A program made the position numbers and the translations under genes. From contig JAEWRC010000130.1 of NCBI GenBank assembly GCA_023460175.1, forward strand, positions 1-7,497: DNA of 7,497 nucleotides. The letters run 5' to 3'. Of this stretch, positions 1 through 6,184 are shown piece after piece. This stretch comes from Actinomycetes bacterium (lineage in GTDB: Bacteria; Actinomycetota; Actinomycetes; Mycobacteriales; Mycobacteriaceae). Each line of letters starts with the position of its first letter. The first letter of the stretch is position 1. The notes below the pieces were generated by a model. It was given only the letters and a program-made list of their open reading frames with translations, had not been told where the DNA came from and did no database searches.

Positions 1-3000
1 GAGCTTCGGCGGCCGCAGTCTCGGCGGCCGCGGTCTCGGCCGGCTCGGCCGGTTCCTCTTCGGGCTCGGGGTCGGTGTCATTGGCGAACAGCACCGCGGC
101 ATCCCGTTCGGCGTTGAGCACCTCGACGGTGCTGTGCGCGTACTCCGGCAGCTTGAGCGTGTTGGTGGCCAGGCCCGCGACGGTCGGCGCGTTCTTCACG
201 CCGATCTCGACGAACCGTTCCACCCCGAGGCCACCGGCGGCCTCCTCGATGAACAACAGATCCTGCGTCTCGATCCAGCGCACCGGGCTGGCGAACTGCC
301 AGGCCAGCAACTCGATCACGACCTTGCGCATCAACTCGCGGGGCTTCTCGTTACGCCAGGTGTCGTAGTCGGCGAGGATCTCGTCGAGCGGCTCGGCCGG
401 CACCAGGTCGCGGATCTCCTGGATGAAATCGCGGTCCAGCGTGAACGGCCGGGGCACCAGGTTCGGGACGTAGCGCCCGACCACCAGCTCCGGATCCCGG
501 TCGCGCGGCAGAACGCGTTCGAGGCTGCGCCGGAAGTCGTCGACGCCCACCCGCAGCACGCTGGAGTGGAACGGCACGTCGATGCCGGGCACCAGGATGA
601 ACGACCGCTTGCCGCCGGAGATCTCGCGACGACGTTCGACCTCTTCCTCGAGCGCGTCGAGGCCGCGGACGGTGCCGGCGATCGCGTACTGGGCACCCCG
701 CAGGTTGAAGTTCACGATCTGCAGGAATTCACCGGTGCGCTCGGAGATCTCGGCGACGAAGTCCTTGACGTCATCATCGTCGAGGTCGATCTGGCTGGGC
801 CGGATCGCCGCCAGGCGGTAGTTGGACCGCCCGCGCTCGTCGCGCGGCACGATGTCGTGCATCTTGGAGCCACGGTGGAACACCGCCTCCAACAGACCCT
901 CGAGCTCGATGACGCCCGAGACACAGGCCAGCGCGGTGTACTCGCCCACGGAGTGCCCGCAGGCGATGGCGCCCTCGACAAAGGCGCCCTGCTCCCGCAT
1001 CTCGGCGACCTGCGCGGCGGCCGTGGTCGCCATCGCGACCTGGGTGAACTGCGTCAGGTACAGCACGCCTTCGGGATGCTCGTAGTGCACGCCCGAGGCG
1101 ATCAGGCTGGTCGGGTTGTCCCGCACCACGTGCAGGACCGAGAAGCCCAGCGTCTCGCGGGTGAACTTGTCCGCGCGGTCCCAGATCTTGCGCGCGGCCT
1201 TGGAGCGGGCGCGCACCTCCATGCCCATGCCCTTGGACTGGATGCCCTGGCCGGGGAAGGCGTAGACGGTCTTGGGCGCCGTCAGGCGCGCGGTGGCCGC
1301 CATCTTCAGGTCCGAGCCGACCCGCGCGGAGATCTCGAGCACCTCGGCGCCCAGGTCGACGCCGACCCGGTCGACGCGGAACTCGACCTCGTCGCCCGGC
1401 AGCACCATGCCCAGGAAGCGCGCGGTCCAGCCCAGCAGCTTGGCCGGCGGGACGGGCGTGCCGTCGGTGGCGGTCACCACGTGCTGCGCGGCGGCCGAGA
1501 GCCACATGCCGTGCACGATGGGCGATTCCAGCCCGGCCAGCAGCGCCGCGGCCTGATCGGTGTGGATCGGGTTGTGGTCACCGGAGACGACGGCGAAGGG
1601 CCGCATGTCGACCGGCGCGGTGATGGTGATGTCGCGGCGACGACGACGCGGGGTGTCGGTGGCGTTGGACGACACCGCTCCCCCGGCGCGCACCGGGTCG
1701 GCCAGTTCGGCGGCGCCGGTGCGGCCGCGGATGGCGAAGCGCTCCTCGAGCGCGGCCAGCACCGCACCGGAGGCGTCGGAGACGTTGACGGTAACCGGCA
1801 CCACGCGGCCGACCTCGGTGTCATAGGCCGCCGAAGCCGTTGCGGTGACGGTCAATTCGGCCCGCTCGGTGGGCAGTGCGCGCACCATCTGCGCGGCGTG
1901 GTCCAGGTGCACCAGGCTCAGCAAGCCCTCGACCACCGGGAAGCCGGAGTCGGTGAGCGCCGAACCGATGGCGGCGAAGACCGCGGGCCAGCAGCGGCCG
2001 ACCAGGGCGTCGGGGACCACCGTCAGCGTCGGGGCCAGCGGGGCGCCGAAGGTCGCGGTGACGCCGGTGTGATCGGCGACGCGCTCGGGATCCCAGTCGA
2101 CGGTGACCGTGGTGGTGGCCCGTCCGTCGGTGACCCGCACCGGCGGCAGGGCATCGGGGCCGTCGACGCCGGCGGCGATGGCCAGCACGGAACGCATTGC
2201 GGTCGAGGCGTCCTCGACCGAGACCACCGGTGCGCCACCGTCGACGGTGGTGGCCGGCAGGCCGAACTTGATCTCGATCCAGGTGCCCGACAGCGGCAGG
2301 CTCAGCACGACCTGCTCACCGACGACCTCGAGGCGGGCGCCGGTGGCGTGGTTGGTGGCGCTACCGGTCTCGTGCACCTGCCACTCGGCGGGCGGGGCGA
2401 TCCGGTGCACCGGGTTGGTCGCGATGCGACCGGCCCACAGCACGTCGGGGGCATCCAGCACCAGCGCCAGCGGTCCGGTGACGTCGGCCAGCCGCGCGAG
2501 CACCGGGGTCGGCTGGGCACCGGCGGCGAGCACGCCGTCGACGGCGGCCTGCTCGAAGCGGTCCAGCAGTTCACCCACCGGCTCGTCGACCCGGGTGATG
2601 CCCGCGACGGCCGCGGTGCCCGGGATGATGCAGACCTGATCCGCCGGGTAGCGCGCGTCGTGCGCCTGCCACAGCGAGTCACTGCGCCACCAGCGGCGCA
2701 CGTCCTTGTCGATGACAGGGACGAAGTTGACCGGCTTGCCGAGGGTCTTGCACAGCTGCACGAAGAACGGCAGGTCCGCCGGGTGCAGGCGGACGGTGCC
2801 GGCATCCGGGTAGGCGGCCAGCAGCTCGGCGATGGCCAGCTGCGGGTCCTCCAGCAGCGCCTCGCCGGCTTCGGTTGCGCCGTACAGGGTTTCGATGGGG
2901 CCGTAGTCGGCGGCGTTGAGCCGCGCCTCCACGCGCTGCAGCATCTCCTGGAACCGGTCGCGCCAGGTGATGTCCAGCCACGGCGAGTCGGGTCGCTTGG

Positions 3001-5293
3001 AGTCGGCGGTGGAGCTGCCGTCGCCGATGGCCAGTTCGACGTAGCGGCGCAGCCACTGCTCGTAGGTCATCTCGGCGACATCGCCGAAGTACGGCTTGGC
3101 CGTGTTGGCCATCGCGGCGATGATCTCGTCGCGGCGCTCGGCGACCGCGTCGGCGTCACCGGCGACCTCGTCGAGCAGACGTCCGCAGCGCGAGGCGGTG
3201 TTGTCGATCTCGTGGATGTCGGCGCCGAGCTGGCTACGGCCAGAAGCCATGCCGCCCTGCGCTTTTCCGGCACCGACCCAGTGCTCGGTGCCGTTGGTGT
3301 CGACCAGCATCTGCTTGACCTGCGGGCTGGTGGTGGCCTCCAGGGTGGCCATCGCGGCGGTGCCGACCAGGATGCCGTCGACCGGCATCAGCGGGAAGCC
3401 GTAGGCCTCCGACCACCGGCCGGACAGGTATTCGGCCGCGCGCTCGGGCGTGCCGATGCCACCGCCGACGCAGACGGTGATGTTCGAGCGGCCACGCAGC
3501 TCGGAGTAGGTGGCCAGCAGCAGGTCGTCGAGGTCCTCCCAGGAGTGGTGGCCACCGGCGCGGCCGCCCTCGACGTGGGCGATGACCGGCTTGGTCGGCA
3601 CCTCCGCGGCGATCCGGATGACCGCGCGGATCTGCTCGACGGTGCCCGGCTTGAACGCCACGTGGCTGATGCCCAGGTCGTTGAGTTCACCGATGAGTTC
3701 GACGGCCTCTTCGAGCTCGGGGATGCCGGCGGTGACGATCAGACCGTCGATGGGCGCCCCGGATTGACGGGCCTTCTGCACCAGACGCTTTCCGCCCACC
3801 TGCAGCTTCCACAGGTACGGGTCCAGGAACAGCGAGTTGAACTGGACGGCCCGGCCGGGCTCGAGCAGCCCGGTGAGCTCCTCGATGCGGTCGGCGAAGA
3901 TCGGCTCGGTGACCTGACCGCCGCCGGCCAGCTCGGCCCAGTGCCCGGCGTTGGCCGCGGCGGCGACGATCTTGGCGTCGACGGTGGTCGGCGTCATGCC
4001 CGCCAGCAGGATCGGCGAACGGCCGGTGAGGCGGGTGAACTTCGTGGAGAGCTTGACCGAGCCGTCGGGCAGCGTCACGACCTGCGGGGCGTAGCTCGAC
4101 CACGGCTTGGCCACCTCGGGCACCGCGCCGATGGTGAACAGGTTGCGCTGGCCGCCACGGGTGGCCGCCGGCACGATGCCGATGCCCAGGCCGCGGATCA
4201 CCGGCGCGGTCAGCCGGGTCAGGATGTCGCCGGGCCCCAGGTCCAGGATCCACCGGGCGCCGGCGTCGTTGAGGGTGTTGATCTCGTCGACCCAGTCGAC
4301 CTGGTCAATCAGGATGGCCTTGGTCATCGCCTTGGCCAGCTCGACGTCGATGCCGATCGCCTCGGCCCAGCCGCCGACGATCTCGACGCCGTCGGACAGC
4401 CGCGGCGTGTGGAAGCCCACCTCGACCTGAACCGGGTCGAAGACCGGCGCGAACACCGCGCCACCGCGGACCTTGTTCTTGCGCTCGGCCTCTTCCTTGT
4501 CGGCGATCTGCTGGCAGTACAGCTCGAACCGGGACAGTTGCTCGGGGGTGCCGGTGATGGTCACCGAGCGGCGGCCGTTGCGGATCGACAGCACCGGGGG
4601 CAGCACGGTGCGCACGTCCTGGCTGAACTCCTCGAGCAGCTCGTAGATGCGCTCGGGGTCGGCGTTGGTCACCGAGACCATCGGCGGGCGATCGCCGAGC
4701 ACCGCGATGCCGCGGCGGCGGGCCACCAGGGTGCCGGCGGCGCCGATCAGCTGCGCCAGCGCCAGCAACTCCACGTCCTTGGTGCCGCCGGCCTTGAGTG
4801 CCTCGACGCCCAGCACGCCCTGGGAGTGTCCGGCCAGCGCCACCGGCGGCGTGGTGGCCAGATCCAGGCCCTGCCGCGCCAGCGCGCGCACGGCGGCGAT
4901 CTGGGTCAGCAGGACGCCGGGGACCGAGACCGCGGCCGAGGTCAGCTGCTTGTCGCTGGGAACGGGCTCCTCGGCGGCCAGCGCGCGCACCCAGCGCAGC
5001 GGCTCGAAGCCGATGGGACGCACCACGACGAGTTCGCGGGCCACCGGCTCGAGCAGCAGTTCGGCCTCGCCGGCCAACGTGGCGAGGTCGGATTCGATAC
5101 CGGCCGAGGACACCAGTTCCTCGAGCGTCTCGAGCCAGGCGCTGCCCTGTCCCCCGAAGGCGACGGCGAAGGGCTCACCGGCGGACAACCGGTCGACGAG
5201 GGCGTGGGTGGACGGTACGGGCCCGGCAGCGCTGCCATTGGGGGTGGTGGATCCACCGGCGTTCATGGCACGGTCGTGCTCGAAGATCGTCAC
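1..5293 (-). CDS. fas: Type I fatty acid synthase Fas, N-terminal 1764 residues (3' end outside window)
   Basis: This is a multifunctional cytosolic enzyme that makes C16-C26 acyl-CoAs de novo from acetyl- and malonyl-CoA. The translation matches mycobacterial Fas throughout by recognition. Acetyltransferase (about 35-400): GHSQG with nucleophile Ser157, and GFHTPRLSDG with His295. FMN-dependent enoyl reductase (about 405-720): ILLAGMTPTT with Met433, HVEGGRAGGHHS at 573-584, then a VGGGIGTP phosphate-binding loop. Central hot-dog/dehydratase region, with a MaoC-like GDHNPIH (Asp1239, His1244) and IVHGMW. Malonyl/palmitoyl transferase (about 1340-1735): FPGQG at 1346-1350, GHSVGE with Ser1448, and PFHS with His1576. 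Residues 1739-1764 are an acidic Ala/Glu/Pro linker. ACP, ketoreductase and ketosynthase should follow beyond position 1; the full family protein is about 3070 residues. The GTG at 5293 is chosen because it gives MTIFEHDR, like M. tuberculosis Fas, and has a good Shine-Dalgarno; ATG at 5266 (codon 10) is a weaker alternative. No frameshift was seen. Confidence 0.97.
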   Translation of the reverse strand, partial: MTIFEHDRAMNAGGSTTPNGSAAGPVPSTHALVDRLSAGEPFAVAFGGQGSAWLETLEELVSSAGIESDLATLAGEAELLLEPVARELVVVRPIGFEPLRWVRALAAEEPVPSDKQLTSAAVSVPGVLLTQIAAVRALARQGLDLATTPPVALAGHSQGVLGVEALKAGGTKDVELLALAQLIGAAGTLVARRRGIAVLGDRPPMVSVTNADPERIYELLEEFSQDVRTVLPPVLSIRNGRRSVTITGTPEQLSRFELYCQQIADKEEAERKNKVRGGAVFAPVFDPVQVEVGFHTPRLSDGVEIVGGWAEAIGIDVELAKAMTKAILIDQVDWVDEINTLNDAGARWILDLGPGDILTRLTAPVIRGLGIGIVPAATRGGQRNLFTIGAVPEVAKPWSSYAPQVVTLPDGSVKLSTKFTRLTGRSPILLAGMTPTTVDAKIVAAAANAGHWAELAGGGQVTEPIFADRIEELTGLLEPGRAVQFNSLFLDPYLWKLQVGGKRLVQKARQSGAPIDGLIVTAGIPELEEAVELIGELNDLGISHVAFKPGTVEQIRAVIRIAAEVPTKPVIAHVEGGRAGGHHSWEDLDDLLLATYSELRGRSNITVCVGGGIGTPERAAEYLSGRWSEAYGFPLMPVDGILVGTAAMATLEATTSPQVKQMLVDTNGTEHWVGAGKAQGGMASGRSQLGADIHEIDNTASRCGRLLDEVAGDADAVAERRDEIIAAMANTAKPYFGDVAEMTYEQWLRRYVELAIGDGSSTADSKRPDSPWLDITWRDRFQEMLQRVEARLNAADYGPIETLYGATEAGEALLEDPQLAIAELLAAYPDAGTVRLHPADLPFFVQLCKTLGKPVNFVPVIDKDVRRWWRSDSLWQAHDARYPADQVCIIPGTAAVAGITRVDEPVGELLDRFEQAAVDGVLAAGAQPTPVLARLADVTGPLALVLDAPDVLWAGRIATNPVHRIAPPAEWQVHETGSATNHATGARLEVVGEQVVLSLPLSGTWIEIKFGLPATTVDGGAPVVSVEDASTAMRSVLAIAAGVDGPDALPPVRVTDGRATTTVTVDWDPERVADHTGVTATFGAPLAPTLTVVPDALVGRCWPAVFAAIGSALTDSGFPVVEGLLSLVHLDHAAQMVRALPTERAELTVTATASAAYDTEVGRVVPVTVNVSDASGAVLAALEERFAIRGRTGAAELADPVRAGGAVSSNATDTPRRRRRDITITAPVDMRPFAVVSGDHNPIHTDQAAALLAGLESPIVHGMWLSAAAQHVVTATDGTPVPPAKLLGWTARFLGMVLPGDEVEFRVDRVGVDLGAEVLEISARVGSDLKMAATARLTAPKTVYAFPGQGIQSKGMGMEVRARSKAARKIWDRADKFTRETLGFSVLHVVRDNPTSLIASGVHYEHPEGVLYLTQFTQVAMATTAAAQVAEMREQGAFVEGAIACGHSVGEYTALACVSGVIELEGLLEAVFHRGSKMHDIVPRDERGRSNYRLAAIRPSQIDLDDDDVKDFVAEISERTGEFLQIVNFNLRGAQYAIAGTVRGLDALEEEVERRREISGGKRSFILVPGIDVPFHSSVLRVGVDDFRRSLERVLPRDRDPELVVGRYVPNLVPRPFTLDRDFIQEIRDLVPAEPLDEILADYDTWRNEKPRELMRKVVIELLAWQFASPVRWIETQDLLFIEEAAGGLGVERFVEIGVKNAPTVAGLATNTLKLPEYAHSTVEVLNAERDAAVLFANDTDPEPEEEPAEPAETAAAETAAAEA

Positions 5294-5300
5294 CTTGTGT

Positions 5301-5308
5301 ATCTCCCT
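5301..5308 (-). promoter_or_regulatory. Ribosome binding site of fas
   Basis: On the minus strand AGGGAGAT lies upstream of the GTG, with 8 nt between GGGAGA and the start codon. This purine run complements the 16S rRNA tail and decides in favour of GTG at 5293 over the in-frame ATG nine codons later. Confidence 0.75.
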
Positions 5309-5414
5309 GTCTCTGCTACGTCTTGTACTGCTCGTCGCGATGCGTTCTCGGGTCTGTGGGTCCTCGCGCTGACCAGCGGAGGCCTGGCGACTCCTCGGTG
5401 AGTCCGCCTGCTGA

Positions 5415-5426
5415 ACCGGCGCCGGT
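5415..5426. repeat. 12-bp perfect palindrome in the fas leader
   Basis: ACCGGCGCCGGT is identical to its reverse complement. It overlaps a second imperfect hairpin whose arms are 5421-5428 and 5435-5442, so alternative foldings of the leader RNA are possible. It is not followed by a T-run in either direction, so it does not look like an intrinsic terminator. Confidence 0.5.
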
Positions 5427-5449
5427 CCACCATTGGGCCGGCGTGGTGC

Positions 5450-5469
5450 GTCGATCGGCGTCGATCGGC
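5450..5469. repeat. Tandem duplication of a 10-bp unit
   Basis: GTCGATCGGC occurs twice back to back (5450-5459 and 5460-5469), just downstream of the possible fas transcription start. Each copy contains the palindrome CGATCG. It could be a slippage duplication or a pair of protein sites; the sequence does not say which. Confidence 0.6.
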
Positions 5470-5499
5470 CGTTCGCGTTGCACCGGCTGTACTAAGAGT

Positions 5500-5530
5500 G
5501 TCATAAGGCCGGACCCTGCTGACGTGCCAA
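5500..5530 (-). promoter_or_regulatory. Possible sigma-A-type promoter of fas
   Basis: On the minus strand TTGGCA (5530-5525) resembles a -35 box and TATGAC (5505-5500) a -10 box, with a 19-nt spacer; reading TTATGA as the -10 gives 18 nt. The spacer is long and the -10 lacks the final T, so the match is only fair. Position supports it: it is the best hexamer pair I found toward fas in the lower-GC stretch, and the inverted-repeat cluster begins five bases upstream of the -35. Confidence 0.4.
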
Positions 5531-5534
5531 AATT

Positions 5535-5579
5535 GGTTACTGACGAGTTCTACGGACGGGTAACCCAGGGTTGCGTAAC
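5535..5579. promoter_or_regulatory. Cluster of overlapping inverted repeats, candidate FasR operator
   Basis: Several exact dyads overlap here. GGTTAC (5535-5540) pairs with GTAACC (5560-5565) across 19 nt. GGGTAACCC (5558-5566) is a dyad around a central A. AACCCAGGGTT (5562-5572) is a perfect 5+1+5 dyad. GTTGCGTAAC (5570-5579) has GTT/AAC arms. The cluster ends immediately upstream of the possible fas -35. In mycobacteria fas is activated by the TetR-family protein FasR, which binds inverted repeats in the fas promoter and is released by long-chain acyl-CoA. Linking that protein to these repeats is inference from position and symmetry. Confidence 0.5.
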
Positions 5580-5670
5580 GCGCCGCTGAACTGAGTGCGC
5601 CGCCTTGAAGGACAAACATCCTGCTGACGGGTGGTTACGGTCGAGTAGCTACAAGTTCGCAGATCACGGC

Positions 5671-5689
5671 ACGATTGTTACCGAATCGT
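5671..5689. promoter_or_regulatory. 19-bp inverted repeat, operator-like
   Basis: ACGATTGTTACCGAATCGT has perfect 6-bp arms (5671-5676 and 5684-5689) around GTTACCG. Its size and spacing suit a dimeric repressor or activator. It lies about 140 bp upstream of the possible fas -35 and overlaps the -35 of a possible plus-strand promoter at 5675-5702, so it could serve either direction. Confidence 0.4.
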
Positions 5690-5702
5690 TATCTTCTATT
5701 TT
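5675..5702 (+). promoter_or_regulatory. Possible plus-strand promoter
   Basis: TTGTTA (5675-5680) and TATTTT (5697-5702) are separated by 16 nt, each matching four of six consensus bases. They lie in the most AT-rich part of the window. An ATG follows at 5724, but the codon usage after it is poor until about 5850, so what this would drive is unclear. AT-rich intergenic DNA yields such matches by chance. Confidence 0.25.
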
Positions 5703-5790
5703 CGGCTGTCGGAACGCGCCGCAATGGGAGTCGCCGAACATTCGCCCGGATGCGATCTGCGTCACTCCTCCGCGCAACCGTGGCAGAAAG

Positions 5791-5802
5791 TTTGCTGGCA
5801 AA
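5791..5802. promoter_or_regulatory. Short inverted repeat TTTGC-TG-GCAAA with possible -10 downstream
   Basis: Perfect 5-bp arms surround a 2-bp centre. The site overlaps TTGCTG (5792-5797), which with TAATTT (5816-5821, spacer 18 nt) would form a weak plus-strand promoter. It lies just beyond the stop codon of the minus-strand small ORF. The -35 matches only three consensus bases, so this is a weak call. Confidence 0.25.
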
Positions 5803-5804
5803 TC

Positions 5805-6119
5805 TTACTGGTCGGTAATTTTCGGCGGCCCCTGGCCGTAGCGGGGCTCGAGAAGATGATTGATGTCGACGCCGACGCCGAGGACCCCGCACGTGTCGAT
5901 CTCCACCTGGTGCAGGTGCACGGCCGGATGCGCACCGATCCCGAGGCCGGTTTGGTAGAGGTCGCGCGCCTCGAAGAGCTGGATGACTTGCTGAGCACCC
6001 GCTGTCCGCCGGGGCACCGGCCCGAGACGTAGCGAACGGATCCGATGGAACCCGCGGTCCTGCGGCCGCGCGCCGGATACCGACGAAACCACGTCGCCCC
6101 GCACCGCCGGGACTGGCAT
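5805..6119 (-). CDS. Hypothetical small protein, 104 residues (strand uncertain)
   Basis: No family is recognised. The frame ends in TAA exactly where GC-rich DNA gives way to the lower-GC region, and it accounts for the whole GC-rich stretch 5822-6119. In its last 70 codons synonymous choices look mycobacterial: all Asp GAC, all Glu GAG, both Tyr TAC and most Ile ATC. Against it, CTC greatly outnumbers CTG for Leu, the ATG at 6119 has no visible Shine-Dalgarno, and the first 45 residues are Arg/Ser/Pro-rich and unconvincing, so a later start is possible. The C-terminal part (HLHQVEIDTCGVLGVGVDIN) shows no signal peptide or membrane span. It would be transcribed toward fas and divergently from the transporter. 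A plus-strand frame at 5856-6032 mirrors it codon for codon, and at most one of the two is likely to be real. Confidence 0.33.
   Translation of the reverse strand: MPVPAVRGDVVSSVSGARPQDRGFHRIRSLRLGPVPRRTAGAQQVIQLFEARDLYQTGLGIGAHPAVHLHQVEIDTCGVLGVGVDINHLLEPRYGQGPPKITDQ
5856..6032 (+). CDS. Alternative hypothetical small acidic protein, 58 residues
   Basis: This is the mirror frame of the minus-strand ORF at 5805-6119 and is listed because I cannot exclude it. ATG at 5856 would give an acidic peptide rich in Asp and Glu with no Lys, Phe, Tyr, Trp or Asn. G/C at third codon positions is about 80% and at second positions about 40%, a coding-like pattern. However, half its Asp codons are GAT and it uses TTG and GTA, which is atypical for this GC content. 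No good Shine-Dalgarno precedes 5856. The frame opens upstream at ATG 5724, but that extension has weaker codon bias and a TTA codon. No family is recognised. If real it would point toward the transporter gene and end about 150 bp before it. Confidence 0.22.
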   Translation: MIDVDADAEDPARVDLHLVQVHGRMRTDPEAGLVEVARLEELDDLLSTRCPPGHRPET

Positions 6120-6170
6120 GATCGAACGGGGCCACGCGGGCTCGGGGGTCGAGAAATCGGCGACGCCGGG

Positions 6171-6182
6171 AAAGGCAGAGGA
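6171..6182 (+). promoter_or_regulatory. Ribosome binding site of the MFS transporter gene
   Basis: AAAGG (6171-6175) lies 9 nt before the GTG start, and AGAGGA (6177-6182) lies only 2 nt before it. The first has the better spacing. Together they support GTG at 6185, which also places the first membrane helix at the very N-terminus. Confidence 0.6.
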
Positions 6183-6184
6183 CA

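Larger units (their letters stand above)
5294..5499 (-). other. Probable 5' leader of fas, no gene
   Basis: About 200 nt lie between the possible fas promoter and the GTG start. No convincing gene is present on either strand. The open frames here lose the G/C preference at third codon positions and lack Shine-Dalgarno sequences. The stretch holds a 12-bp perfect palindrome (5415-5426), a possible hairpin with a one-mismatch 8-bp stem (5421-5442) and a tandem 10-bp repeat (5450-5469). The leader length depends on the promoter call at 5500-5530, which is unproven. Confidence 0.45.

Noticed and set aside
774..1505. 243-codon minus-strand ORF inside fas in another frame
   Set aside because: It overlaps the malonyl/palmitoyl transferase frame, which carries FPGQG and GHSVGE. 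The alternative product is Arg/Ala/Gly-rich without motifs.
1627..1660. Run of Arg codons (five consecutive Arg) in fas as a possible frameshift or repeat expansion
   Set aside because: The same Arg run before the dehydratase motif is present in M. tuberculosis Fas as I recall it, and the reading frame continues normally into GDHNPIH.
134..5401. 1755-codon plus-strand ORF, the longest complete ORF in the window
   Set aside because: It is the codon-register antisense of fas. Its product is a His/Asp/Arg/Gly/Gln-rich string with no domain, while the opposite strand encodes a recognisable multidomain synthase.
5415..5442. GC-rich hairpins in the fas leader as an intrinsic terminator
   Set aside because: No T-run follows on either strand, and a terminator at this place would block fas itself.
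5316..5504. 62-codon minus-strand ORF in the fas leader
   Set aside because: Its ATG falls inside the proposed -10 box, no Shine-Dalgarno precedes it, and its composition is unremarkable.
5290..5619. 109-codon minus-strand ORF ending at the fas start
   Set aside because: It starts upstream of the inverted-repeat cluster and runs through the likely promoter, with no Shine-Dalgarno and no codon bias. Only its last part could lie on the fas transcript, and that is treated as a weak finding.
5605..5841. 78-codon plus-strand ORF in the fas upstream region
   Set aside because: It spans the AT-rich control region and several inverted repeats, has no third-position G/C preference, and shows no recognisable protein.
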